Shown: piece by piece, positions 46,476 through 55,417 of the stretch | Numbering within the stretch: the first letter of the stretch is position 1 | Layout of the letters: each line of letters opens with the position of its first letter | Assembly (NCBI RefSeq): GCF_003201775.1 | Contig: NZ_QJJZ01000003.1 | Location: 62,001-126,000 of the forward strand | Length of the DNA stretch: 64,000 nucleotides | Reading direction: 5' to 3' | From: Arenibacter sp. ARW7G5Y1 | GTDB taxonomy: Bacteria; Bacteroidota; Bacteroidia; Flavobacteriales; Flavobacteriaceae | Translations under genes and position numbers: made by a program | Notes under the pieces: model-generated | Databases searched by the model: none | The model's input: only the letters and a program-made list of their open reading frames with translations | Told to the model about the DNA's origin: nothing

Positions 46476-48602
46476 ATGCCCGATTTCCAGAACGAATTGA
46501 TCCCCTATTTAAAAAAGTACTTTGGTTTTGACCGCTTTAGAAAACAACAAGAGGCCATTATCACGGCGGTGTTGAACAAGGAGGATTGTTTGGTGATCAT
46601 GCCCACAGGAGGCGGTAAATCCATTTGTTTCCAATTACCCGCCCTTTTGTTCAAGGGCACTACCTTGGTAATTTCGCCCTTAATTGCCTTGATGAAGGAT
46701 CAGGTAGATGGACTTAACGCCAACGGTATCCCCGCAGCTTTTTTTAATAGTAGTCAGTCTGCCGAAGAACAGCAGGCCATATTGGACAGCACCCATAAGG
46801 GGGAGTTAAAGTTGCTATATGTGGCACCGGAAAGTCTACAGGGCCTATCCCCTATCTTAAAAGAGGAGTTTGTTGGTTGTGTAGCGGTGGACGAAGCCCA
46901 TTGTATCTCCTCCTGGGGGCACGATTTTAGACCGTCTTACCAACAATTGGGATTTTTAAAGGCCTCCCTGCCCCAAACCCCCATTATTGCTTTAACGGCT
47001 ACCGCGGATAAGGCTACCCGGCAGGATATATTGGCGCAATTGAAGATTCCCAAGGCCAAGCAGTTTTTGGCTTCCTTTGATAGAAAGAATATCTTTCTGG
47101 AAGTACGGGCGGCCCATGACCGAGTCTCCCAAATACTTCAATTTATAGAGCAAAGGCCCAACGAATCGGGAATTATATATTGTCTTAGTCGGAAGTCCAC
47201 CGAAACCCTGGTCGAAAAAATTCGAAATAGCGGTGTTAAGGCGGCCGCCTACCATGCGGGGTTGGATTTTGAAAGTCGCAACCAGGTACAGGAGGATTTT
47301 ATTTTTGACAAGACCCAGATCGTGTGCGCCACCATTGCCTTTGGGATGGGGATAGACAAGTCTAACGTACGTTGGGTGATACACTACAATATGCCCAAAA
47401 ATATCGAGGGCTATTATCAGGAAATAGGTAGGTCCGGAAGGGACGGATTAGCGGCACACGCCCTATTGTTCCACAGTTATGCCGATGTAATCCAGTTGCA
47501 AAGATTTGCCTCTGGTGCCGCCAATGAGGAGGTACAGTTGGCCAAGTTGGAGCGAATGAAGCAGTTTTCGGAGGCCTCCAGCTGTAGAAGAAAGATTTTA
47601 CTGAGTTATTTTGGAGAGTATTTACAGTCCGATTGTGGCAATTGCGACGTTTGTAAAAATCCACCACAGTTTTTTGATGGCACCGTAATAGCACAAAAGA
47701 TATTGTCCACCATTGCCAGATTAAAGGAGTCCGAGGCTACGGGAACCGTTATAGATGTGTTGAGGGGAGCCCAAAATGCCAACATCTTGGATAAAAACTA
47801 TCAGGAAATAAAGACCTATGGTATTGGTAAGGATATTTCATGGAACCATTGGCAGCATTATGCCATACAGCTTATCAACCAGGGTCTCTGTGAGATTGCC
47901 TTTCATAAGAACAACGTTCTTCGTCTGACCGATTTGGCCAAGGCCGTATTGTTCAACAACACCAAGGTACAATTGAGTCAGCCCCTGTCCAAAGAGGAAC
48001 AAATGGCAGTTCGCAAGGAAAGCAAGTCCAAACCAGCTAGTGCAAATTCACTATTTGAAAAATTACGGCAATTGCGGTTTCAAATTTCTTTGGAAGAGAA
48101 TATTCCAGCCTATCTGGTCTTTAACGATGCCACCCTTAAGGAAATGGAATCCAAAAAGCCGATGACCAATGAAGCGTTCAAGGAGATCAACGGAGTTGGG
48201 CAACGTAAATTGGAGGTTTATGGGGAGATGTTCATCAATGAAATCAAAGCCTTTGTAGAGGCAAAGACCAAGAAGAAGAAAAAGAAGACCAGGAAATCGG
48301 ATACGGCTTTGGAAACCTATGAGCTGTTCAAGACGGGCGTAACCGTAGAAGAAATTGCAGAGATCAGGGGCCTAAAGCCCAATACCATCTTGGCACATTT
48401 GGAAAAATTGTACCATGAAGGGAAGGATATTGATATATACCAACTCATATCCAAGGAGGATGTAGTAAAAGTAGCAGAGGCCAGGAAAGAACTACAACAG
48501 CCGGAAGGCTTAAAACCCTACTTTGAGCATTTTGAAGAAAAAATGGAATACGCTTCCATTCGCTTGGCGCTCAGCATTATTGAAAGGGAGAAGATTTTAT
48601 GA
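46476..48602 (+). CDS. recQ: ATP-dependent DNA helicase RecQ
   Basis: A 708-residue 3'-5' helicase for recombinational repair. Motif I MPTGGGKS (Lys48), motif II DEAH (139-142) with the adjacent CISSWGHDFRPSY loop of RecQ, motif VI YYQEIGRSGRDG, and a zinc site SCRRKILLSYFGE...CGNCDVC are all present. The HRDC domain (LFEKLRQLRFQISLEENIPAY) and a C-terminal helix-turn-helix (TVEEIAEIRGLKPNTILAHLEKL) follow, giving the full-length long form. Monocistronic. Confidence 0.97.
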   Translation: MPDFQNELIPYLKKYFGFDRFRKQQEAIITAVLNKEDCLVIMPTGGGKSICFQLPALLFKGTTLVISPLIALMKDQVDGLNANGIPAAFFNSSQSAEEQQAILDSTHKGELKLLYVAPESLQGLSPILKEEFVGCVAVDEAHCISSWGHDFRPSYQQLGFLKASLPQTPIIALTATADKATRQDILAQLKIPKAKQFLASFDRKNIFLEVRAAHDRVSQILQFIEQRPNESGIIYCLSRKSTETLVEKIRNSGVKAAAYHAGLDFESRNQVQEDFIFDKTQIVCATIAFGMGIDKSNVRWVIHYNMPKNIEGYYQEIGRSGRDGLAAHALLFHSYADVIQLQRFASGAANEEVQLAKLERMKQFSEASSCRRKILLSYFGEYLQSDCGNCDVCKNPPQFFDGTVIAQKILSTIARLKESEATGTVIDVLRGAQNANILDKNYQEIKTYGIGKDISWNHWQHYAIQLINQGLCEIAFHKNNVLRLTDLAKAVLFNNTKVQLSQPLSKEEQMAVRKESKSKPASANSLFEKLRQLRFQISLEENIPAYLVFNDATLKEMESKKPMTNEAFKEINGVGQRKLEVYGEMFINEIKAFVEAKTKKKKKKTRKSDTALETYELFKTGVTVEEIAEIRGLKPNTILAHLEKLYHEGKDIDIYQLISKEDVVKVAEARKELQQPEGLKPYFEHFEEKMEYASIRLALSIIEREKIL

Positions 48603-49231
48603 ATTGAGTTGAAAGTTGAAAGCCGAAAGTTCTAACGAATTTAGATTTATATAAATATTAAAAATAGAAAGTCATTTCGAATGGATATGAGAAATCGCAC
48701 AAGTAGCTCCTGCATGCAGTTTAAAGTTGTAAAGTCGAATGTTAAAAGTTTCTTAGTTTCAAGTTCAAAATTCCAAAAGGTAGATTACAATGGGCAGAAA
48801 TTGTTTCAAGGTAAATCGGAGATTGAGCGTAGTCGAAATCGAAGTAGGGTAATGAGTTGTAAAGTTGAATGTTAAAAGTTGAATGTTCGGATGTTAAAAG
48901 TTCAAGGTTTCAAAGTTTCAAGTTTAAATCTAAAAGTCATTTCGATCGAGCCGAAGTGAGGAGAAATCCCACTGGTAACTCCTGCATGCAGTTCAAAGTT
49001 GTAAAGTCGAATGTTAAAAGTTTAAGGTTTCTTAGTTTCAAGTTCCAAATTGCCAAATGTAGAGTACTGTGTGCAGAAGTTGATTTGGCTAAATCGGAGA
49101 TTGAGCGTAGTCGAAATCGAAGTAGGTTAAGGATTTGGAAAGTTATGCAAAATCACTCGAAGTGACGGGACGTTTGACATTTTGTATCGAAAACTCTTTA
49201 TAGGGTAGAAAGTTTTTGATAAGAACGACAC
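48603..49231. other. Non-coding stretch made of low-complexity dispersed repeats
   Basis: Repeated blocks: TTGTAAAGTCGAATGTTAAAAG at ~48725, ~49000; AAATCGGAGATTGAGCGTAG with TCGAAATCGAAGTAGG at ~48815 and ~49094; GTCATTTCGA..GAAATC at 48671 and 48940. These are the GTCATTTCGA-type intergenic repeats common in Flavobacteriaceae. No gene is seen. Confidence 0.6.
48625..48710 (+). repeat. R5 direct repeat, left copy
   Basis: 86 bp almost identical to 52471-52556: GAAAGTTCTAACGAAT to CGCACAAGTAGCTCC. The pair flanks the TonB receptor and His-rich genes. Confidence 0.85.
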
Positions 49232-49272
49232 AAAAAAGCTCCTTCCCCCCAGAAAACTTTAGGGAAGGAGCT
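49232..49272 (-). terminator. Intrinsic terminator of the TonB receptor gene
   Basis: AGCTCCTTCCC (49237-49247) pairs with GGGAAGGAGCT (49262-49272), with a T run on the minus strand at 49232-49237, 22 bp past the gene's end. Confidence 0.85.
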
Positions 49273-49293
49273 ATGATTTGGTTACAACCTCCG

Positions 49294-51522
49294 TTAAAAA
49301 CTAACAGATACCTTGCCCCTGGCAAAAAAAGGTGTTCCAGGGGTAAAATGGATTTCCTCTACCGCCTGCGCCTCGTTGAACAATCTACTGTTGGTAGCAA
49401 ATTGGGTCTCGTTCCATTCCGTGTCAAAAAGATTGTCCACGATAAGTCCAAAATTCCAATTCTTCCAGGAATAATTTAGATTGAAATCGGTTACAAAATA
49501 TCCCTTGGCAACAATGGAATTGTCTTCATTGGCAGGTCGGTCCTGTATAAAACGATAGTTCACTCCCCCCGAAAAGTTTTTAAGCCCCTTAAAGCTAAGT
49601 CCGCCCGAAGAGGTCAGGTCGGGAGCCAAGGGGATATAATCCTCCCCACTAGGGTCTTCCGCGCTTCTGGCATAGGTATAATTAAGATCGCCATAGGCGT
49701 ACAACCAATCCGTTAGCTGGTACCTCGCCCCTAGGTCCACCCCAAAACGTTTGGTCTTGCCACTAGGTTCCACAATGCCGGCATCTCCCACATACACAAA
49801 TTCCTGCTCCATAAAAAGATGCCAAAGGGCCATATTTAATACCAATCGGTTTTTTGGCTTGTAGATGGTCCCTATATCGGCTCCAAAGGCCAAAGGCAAT
49901 ATTCTTTCCCCATTATTGGCAGTAACCACCCTGGTATCATTGGAATGAAAGCCAATTCCGGTCTTGGCATACACCTGTATCTCCTGGGAGGCTTGGTAAA
50001 TGGCATTCAGCTTGGGACTTAAAACCGTTTTGTTTTCACTCTTTTGGTCATAGGCCGAAGTCAATAAATTTTCATAATCAAATTTTAAATAGTCCAGACG
50101 GACCGCGGGATTGATGTTCCACTTATTTATTCTATAATTCATACTGAAAAAGCCATAGGCGTTCAATTCATCAATATTGCCAAAAGCAAGTTGCTCCAGG
50201 CTAGTCTTTCTGTTCAAGGTATGGGAAAGTTCCACCTCGTTGATATCGTCATACCTAAACCCTAGGCCCGTATTGAAACTGAACTGTGAATTATTGTCCA
50301 AGTGTAGGGTTTTGTCATAACTGGTCTCACCCCCAAGAAGGGTTCTATTTTCCTTTTGCTTTATTTGATCTCCGTTAATGGGATCCTCCAAGAAGAATGT
50401 GAAATTGGAATACAGTTCAAAATCATATTTGGAAATAAAGAACTTGGATGTAAGGCTACTGTGATGGTCCAATTGCCTGTTATGATTCACCAACAGATTG
50501 GTACGGCTGGTATTGCCCCCTTCGGTATCGTCTATGGCGCCAAACCTTCCAATGCTTCCATTGTCTACGGCCCGTTGGGGAATTTGTCCGGAGGCATCCC
50601 ATTTGCTCTGAAAGTGTGAAGCGGTCAAATTAACTTCGTTACCGGCATCGTCCTTATGGTGGTAGCGTCCCATAATATTGATTCTATTGAAATTCTGGGG
50701 AGATTCAAAAACGCCATCGGAAATTAAATATTCTGAAGCGATATAGGCATTGTCATTATCGCTTTCCAGTAGCTTTATCATCCCCAAGCCCCTTAAGGTA
50801 TTGTATTTACCGACTTCCATACTGACCATGTTTTTATCCAAGGTCTTTTTGGTGGTCAGATCCACATATCCGGCCGTATTAAAATTGCCTTTATCGGCAT
50901 AGTAAGGTCCCTTGCCAAAATCGATATTATCTATGGTTTCCGGAATTATAAAGTGCATATCGGCATAACCTTGGCCATGGGCATGGGATACCATGTTTAC
51001 GGGTAAGCCATCCACATTTATAGCGATATCGGTTCCGTGGTCAATATCAAATCCCCTTAGGAAAATTTGCTCGGCCTTACCGCCACCGGCATGCTGGCCA
51101 ATGATGAGACCAGGAACCTTCCTGAGGATTTCCTGGGAGGATTTAACGGGATCGGATTTAACATCCACGTTTACAAAATTGCTCATGGCATTGATATTGG
51201 ATACCAATACCACCTGGTCCAAGGACACTGCGGCCTCCTCCAGGACAATCCGAAGGGGGGAATCCAACTGACTTTCCGAAATGAGCAATTCTTTGTTCTG
51301 AAATCCAAGACTGTAAAAATAGATACGATCATTTACGCTAACGTTTGCCAGTCTAAAGGCTCCCGAATTATTACTGTAGGCATAATTGCCCGTATTCTTA
51401 TTGTACACCCCTACTCCACTTAGGGGCACATTATCCTGGTTGGTTATTGTTCCACTTATGGTATGGGCATTTAAGGCTCCACAAAGTAAAAGAATCAACA
51501 ATCCAAAGGTATTTTTAATCAT
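49294..51522 (-). CDS. TonB-dependent outer-membrane receptor
   Basis: A 742-residue receptor. After the signal peptide (GLLILLLCGALNAH) a carboxypeptidase-regulatory-like domain starts TISGTITNQDNVPLSGVGVYNKNT; the plug follows (SSQEILRKVPGLIIGQ, FLRGFDIDHGTDIAINVDGLPVN) and then the 22-stranded barrel ending FFARGKVSVSF. The plug contains VSHAHGQGYADMHFI, a His-rich motif. No SusD partner is adjacent, so the ligand is more likely a metal or metallophore than a glycan. The upstream minus-strand gene encodes a His-rich protein, which fits metal handling. Confidence 0.93.
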   Translation of the reverse strand: MIKNTFGLLILLLCGALNAHTISGTITNQDNVPLSGVGVYNKNTGNYAYSNNSGAFRLANVSVNDRIYFYSLGFQNKELLISESQLDSPLRIVLEEAAVSLDQVVLVSNINAMSNFVNVDVKSDPVKSSQEILRKVPGLIIGQHAGGGKAEQIFLRGFDIDHGTDIAINVDGLPVNMVSHAHGQGYADMHFIIPETIDNIDFGKGPYYADKGNFNTAGYVDLTTKKTLDKNMVSMEVGKYNTLRGLGMIKLLESDNDNAYIASEYLISDGVFESPQNFNRINIMGRYHHKDDAGNEVNLTASHFQSKWDASGQIPQRAVDNGSIGRFGAIDDTEGGNTSRTNLLVNHNRQLDHHSSLTSKFFISKYDFELYSNFTFFLEDPINGDQIKQKENRTLLGGETSYDKTLHLDNNSQFSFNTGLGFRYDDINEVELSHTLNRKTSLEQLAFGNIDELNAYGFFSMNYRINKWNINPAVRLDYLKFDYENLLTSAYDQKSENKTVLSPKLNAIYQASQEIQVYAKTGIGFHSNDTRVVTANNGERILPLAFGADIGTIYKPKNRLVLNMALWHLFMEQEFVYVGDAGIVEPSGKTKRFGVDLGARYQLTDWLYAYGDLNYTYARSAEDPSGEDYIPLAPDLTSSGGLSFKGLKNFSGGVNYRFIQDRPANEDNSIVAKGYFVTDFNLNYSWKNWNFGLIVDNLFDTEWNETQFATNSRLFNEAQAVEEIHFTPGTPFFARGKVSVSF

Positions 51523-51730
51523 ATTTTTAATTTTTGTTCATATAGCTAGTAGCTATTTTTGATATATTTTGGGCATATCTATCCATATAAAACCAATGGC
51601 TTTGAATGCGATAAAGTTGCATGCCTTTTCTTTAAAGTATCACGGGATTGGACAATAACAATGTAGAAGCTGACCACTTACATCCAGAAATGGATATGGG
51701 TTGCTTTTAAAAATTATTATGTTCCAAAAA

Positions 51731-52279
51731 TTAACAAAGGGGCTCGGGAGGAGGTACTATAAGTAATTGAATTCCTTTTGAAGTGTTTTCCTGTATGTGG
51801 GAAAAATGGGATTTTTTAAATGTTGCAATAGCTTGGTACGTTCCAAAATGGATCACCACTAGATGTTTGTCCAAATCGGTTTGCACCTTCATTCCGTCGT
51901 TGTCTTGATGGCTTGGGGTTGAAGCACTGAATGCCATGCTCATGAAATCTATAACCTCATGCGTGTGGGGTTTGGAATTGGGTGGATGAGAGTGACTGAG
52001 GAAACCTATTTCGTTGGAGTCCATATGTTTTTGGATTTCTGATGTATGGCTCAACGCCCCGGACGGGGCTACATCATGCCAATCGTAGTCCTTAAAATTA
52101 TGGGAATGGGCGGCCATGGTATGATGCCCTATTCCTTGATCAAACGAATGCGATAAAAAGTGCATCAGTTCCGTTAGCTCCTGCCGTAAAGGCGCCAATA
52201 AATAGCAGATACCAATAAGCACTGCTACACTTTTAAACAACCACGGCTTCAAGCCTTTTTCATTTTTCCAGGTCACCAA
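51731..52279 (-). CDS. Histidine-rich membrane-anchored protein, unknown
   Basis: A 182-residue protein. One hydrophobic segment near the N-terminus (residues 13-30) anchors it; the rest is rich in His (FLSHSFDQGIGHHTMAAHSH, SHSHPPNSKPHTHEV), then VVIHFGTYQAIATF and a C-terminal PPPEPLC. No ATG is available; TTG 52279 or GTG 52276 starts it after a stop 24 bp upstream. It is 208 bp upstream of the TonB receptor, same strand. A metal-binding role is inferred from composition only. Confidence 0.6.
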   Translation of the reverse strand: MVTWKNEKGLKPWLFKSVAVLIGICYLLAPLRQELTELMHFLSHSFDQGIGHHTMAAHSHNFKDYDWHDVAPSGALSHTSEIQKHMDSNEIGFLSHSHPPNSKPHTHEVIDFMSMAFSASTPSHQDNDGMKVQTDLDKHLVVIHFGTYQAIATFKKSHFSHIQENTSKGIQLLIVPPPEPLC

Positions 52280-52470
52280 TACCTTTTTATGCCTTAGCTA
52301 CAGAATATTTATGCGATGGGTTTCATTTTCGCCGAAAATATAAAATCATAGCGGTTTTACTGTTAAAATATCGTGAAACATTCTTTTTATTCTTTTATGG
52401 AGAGATGGGTATTGTTGGAAATTGATTTTAAAAGAACCAAGAGCCTAGAAGATAGAAGTTTAAAAGTGTA
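52280..52470. other. Spacer before the 52-53 kb repeats
   Basis: AT-rich, no gene or hairpin recognised. With the repeats that follow it makes a 950-bp stretch without a gene. Confidence 0.4.
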
Positions 52471-52556
52471 GAAAGTTCTAACGAATCTAGATTTACATAA
52501 ATATTGAAAATAGAAAGTCATTTCGAATGGATATGAGAAATCGCACAAGTAGCTCC
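52471..52556 (+). repeat. R5 direct repeat, right copy
   Basis: Partner of 48625-48710, same orientation, about 3.8 kb apart. Confidence 0.85.
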
Positions 52557-52571
52557 CGACTGTGGTTCAAT

Positions 52572-53105
52572 GTTGAAAGTCAGTTCAAGTGGAATGCCGC
52601 TAGGTATTTTGTATAGACCACTGTTGTTGTGATTAAAATCCCGTTATCGACACCAAACAAAAAGAGCTCCTTCCCCTGCTTAGGGGAAGGTGGATTCTCC
52701 ACCTTAAGGTGGGGAATACGGAAGGGGTGCGGGCCCGTGTTTATGAACATAAGCCGCTTTGGCCAAGTATGTGCAACTTCTCAATCGCCTGAAATAGGCT
52801 CATGTGGAAGTGACCGTTCAGTCCGTCTGAATGCAGTGGGAAACTAGATTTGGCTAAACCTAATATTGAAAATAGAAAGTCAGTTCAAGTGGAATGCCGC
52901 TAGGTATTTTGTATAGACCACTGTTGTTGTGCTTAAAATCCCGTTATCAGCACCAAACAAAAAAAACTCCTTCCCCTTAGCAGGCCTGTCCCGTGTTTTC
53001 CGCGGAACTGAGGTGGGAAATACGGAAGGGGTTCGGGCCCGTGTTTATGCTTACAAACCACATGGGCCAAGTATTTAATACCAATTATAAATCGCCTGTA
53101 AACCA
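52572..53105. repeat. Diverged tandem duplication, ~301-bp period
   Basis: Unit 1 begins at 52572 and unit 2 at 52873 with GAAAGTCAGTTCAAGTGGAA. Each includes CACCAAACAAAAA, a CTCCTTCCCC hairpin like the terminator at 49232, GGCCCGTGTTTATG and TGGCCAAGTAT. Unit 1 keeps the hairpin CTTCCCCT GCTT AGGGGAAG and GGTGGA TTC TCCACC; unit 2 has diverged there. Confidence 0.8.
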
Positions 53106-53230
53106 TGTTTGGACCTACGGGGAAGTGTTATTTCAGCATATATCAAATAAAAAATTAACAATAAAACAACAATTTGATTCCAATTGCGTTCTTAAAAAAA
53201 AGTAATTTTATATCACAAAAAAAGTTAGTT

Positions 53231-53371
53231 ATGGCATTTTTATCACCGCAGATTGAAGCTTTGGCCAAAAGAAAAAAAGAACAATCCCTTGTTAAAAAAA
53301 CCGATTCGTGTGGTATTTTTCAGGAATATGGGAAATTGGAAAAGATACAAAACCCCCAGGATAGCAAATAG
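53231..53371 (+). CDS. Small basic protein, 46 residues, unknown
   Basis: Frame MAFLSPQIEALAKRKKEQSLVKKTD, then SCGIFQEYGKLEKIQNPQDSK. Strongly helical first half with many Lys. A longer open frame begins at 53174, but ATG 53231 is a better start with an A-rich leader. No family recognised; short, so only moderately supported. Confidence 0.4.
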   Translation: MAFLSPQIEALAKRKKEQSLVKKTDSCGIFQEYGKLEKIQNPQDSK

Positions 53372-53390
53372 CCTACTTTGTTGGGCCTTG

Positions 53391-54485
53391 TCAATCCTTT
53401 GGAAATAAGCTCGTGTCCAATCCGGGAATGAGTTTTAGTGCATTCTTATAATATAACTTTTTAAGTACTTCATCGGGTAGGTCCATTCCGTACATGGCCC
53501 AGAAAGCATGGTATTTTTTATGATACGGGAAGTATTCATCATCGGATTCCAACACCCTAAAATAGGTAGGAAATTCTTCCGGTTTCCAACTATCCTTACC
53601 AAATAGGACCCGGTCCTGATATTTTACAAAGAATTTATGGGCATTTTTTGGTTGTCGGCCCAATTCTGCAATAATGGCCCCTATACCTACATACATATTG
53701 GGTATTTCGTCCATTAAACGTGCTAGGGTACCCAAGTCGTTGGCATACCATCCCATATGGGCATTTATAAAGTTCGTTTTCGGATGCTTTTTAAACATTC
53801 TGTGCTGTTCCCCTATAATTTGTTCCCAAGGGGCTGGATCGGTTGCCGAGCGCTTTCTCCTAGGGTGTGTCTTTAGTTCCAGCCATCTTTCGTTATCCGA
53901 ATCTACCTCATCCCAAAAAGGTTTTGGGTCGGCCGAGTGGATAAGGACAGGTACTCCCAATTCCCCACATTTTTCCCAAATAGAACTTAAGCGGTCATCA
54001 TCTACCGCCAATCGTTTTCCAGAAGCATCTTTATCCCGAAGTCCAAGACTTTTATACACCTTAAGTCCCTTGGCCCCGTTCTTGATATCGGCTTCCAATT
54101 GTGCAACTGCCTTCTCGGACCAGCCAGGTTTTCCAACCCCGTCAAAATCCACATTGGCAAAAACCGCAAATCTGTTGGGGTAATGGTTTTTTATATTTTC
54201 CAAAGATTGTTTTATCCTTTCTCCCGAACCACCACTAAGGTTGACCATAATTGCCAAATTGAGTTTATCCATATCCGCGATAAGTAGGGAAAGATCCTGA
54301 TTTGGCATTCGATACTGATGGCCATGGACATCTATAAATGGGAACTTGGCCCTGTGAATTTCCTTTCCTGGGACTTTAAGGGTCGATATAGGGTTGTATT
54401 CCTCGAAGCCCATTTCCTGTGAGAAGGCTTCATTGGAAAAGGCTATAATCAATATACAAAGAGGGACTAAATTCTTTAAAATCAT
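53391..54485 (-). CDS. Secreted amidohydrolase (COG2159-like)
   Basis: A 364-residue exported enzyme (signal LVPLCILIIAFSNEAFSQ). The TIM-barrel metal motifs are visible: IDVHGH (first His pair), AKGLKVYKSLG (bridging Lys), VLIHSAD, NFINAHMGWYAND and VLFGKDSW (last Asp). This matches the amidohydrolase/decarboxylase family often found exported in marine Bacteroidota. The substrate is unknown. Monocistronic. Confidence 0.85.
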   Translation of the reverse strand: MILKNLVPLCILIIAFSNEAFSQEMGFEEYNPISTLKVPGKEIHRAKFPFIDVHGHQYRMPNQDLSLLIADMDKLNLAIMVNLSGGSGERIKQSLENIKNHYPNRFAVFANVDFDGVGKPGWSEKAVAQLEADIKNGAKGLKVYKSLGLRDKDASGKRLAVDDDRLSSIWEKCGELGVPVLIHSADPKPFWDEVDSDNERWLELKTHPRRKRSATDPAPWEQIIGEQHRMFKKHPKTNFINAHMGWYANDLGTLARLMDEIPNMYVGIGAIIAELGRQPKNAHKFFVKYQDRVLFGKDSWKPEEFPTYFRVLESDDEYFPYHKKYHAFWAMYGMDLPDEVLKKLYYKNALKLIPGLDTSLFPKD

Positions 54486-54808
54486 TATGTCATTAAATTA
54501 GATTCTAAATTTATGTTATATAGTGGACAACCTAAAGTTTGAAGCTTAAAAAATTTCCAGAACATTAAATGTTTGACTTTAGCTTTACAACTGCAAGTTG
54601 AACTAATCCCGCCTTTTTCGGCGGGATCTAGGTTCAATACCTCGGCCTTAGGGAGAGATTATCTCTTTGCGGCTATCCACTCATAAAGAAGGAGATTGCT
54701 TCTTCGCCCTAGCTCCTCGCAATGACGTTTAGGTTTTTGGATTAAATAACTTTTAACATTGAATCTTGGAACAGCCAACTGTTCAATTTAGTTACCAGTG
54801 ACCACTGA
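54486..54808. other. Intergenic with R1 copy E
   Basis: Contains the R1 fragment at 54593-54652 and, after it, CGCAATGACGTTTAGG-type dispersed repeat DNA. No gene is seen. Confidence 0.5.
54593..54652 (+). repeat. R1 repeat, copy E (3' half)
   Basis: GCAAGTTGAACTAATCCCGCC TTTTTC hairpin through GGTTCAATACCTCGGCC; the last hairpin is lost. Confidence 0.8.
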
Positions 54809-55417
54809 CTACTGATTACTCTTTTTTACCCGTTCATATTCTTCCAAGGTGTCAATGTCGAGCTCTTTTCCGTCAGCGGCTATGCCCATAACATCGTTTG
54901 GGTGGGTTTTGATGATTTCCCTAGCACCATGGTCCGAATTCAATTCCATAAGGGCCTTAAAATGGATCTTTCCAAAAATGGCGGGCACTCCTACCCTATC
55001 GACATATTTGGTGGCTACAATGCTGTGTTGGGAATTGGAAAAATTATCGATAAGGGTATTTAAATACTGATCATCTATCAAGGGCTGGTCGGTCAGCATA
55101 ACCATAATTCCCCCATATACTTGGTCCTGTCCCAGAAGGTGCTTGGTACCACAGGCAATGGAATTCCCCAATCCCATTTTCCAATCGGGGTTATATATTG
55201 TTTCACAGTGCCTAAAGTCGGTTGCCTGTTGTATCTCCTCCTGATAGGCTCCTAATACCGTCAATACTTTAGTGGCCTTGGAGTAACGTGCATTATTTAG
55301 GGCATTGCCCATCAAAGTGCTGTCGCCCCAAGGCAACAACTGCTTTATGGCCTTCATCCGGGAGGAAGTGCCGGCCGCCATGATCAGAATCGCTACATGT
55401 AAGTCTTTCGGCATCAA
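54809..55417 (-). CDS. MocA-like molybdopterin nucleotidyltransferase
   Basis: A 202-residue NTP transferase. It opens with AILIMAAGTSSRMKAIKQLLPWGDSTL, the nucleotide loop with the conserved R and K, and later has VMLTDQPLID (DxP metal site) and HGAREIIKTHPN. In this setting, directly after xdhC, it most probably adds CMP to molybdopterin (MocA/CoxI-neighbour type) for a xanthine-dehydrogenase-family enzyme. Its start overlaps the xdhC stop by 4 bp (ATGA). It is the last gene of the operon. Confidence 0.82.
   Translation of the reverse strand: MMPKDLHVAILIMAAGTSSRMKAIKQLLPWGDSTLMGNALNNARYSKATKVLTVLGAYQEEIQQATDFRHCETIYNPDWKMGLGNSIACGTKHLLGQDQVYGGIMVMLTDQPLIDDQYLNTLIDNFSNSQHSIVATKYVDRVGVPAIFGKIHFKALMELNSDHGAREIIKTHPNDVMGIAADGKELDIDTLEEYERVKKSNQ

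Noticed and set aside
48681-49165. Plus-strand frames of 64 and 98 codons after recQ
   Set aside because: They translate the dispersed GTCATTTCGA and GTTAAAAGTT repeats and share repeated peptide scraps; no start context.
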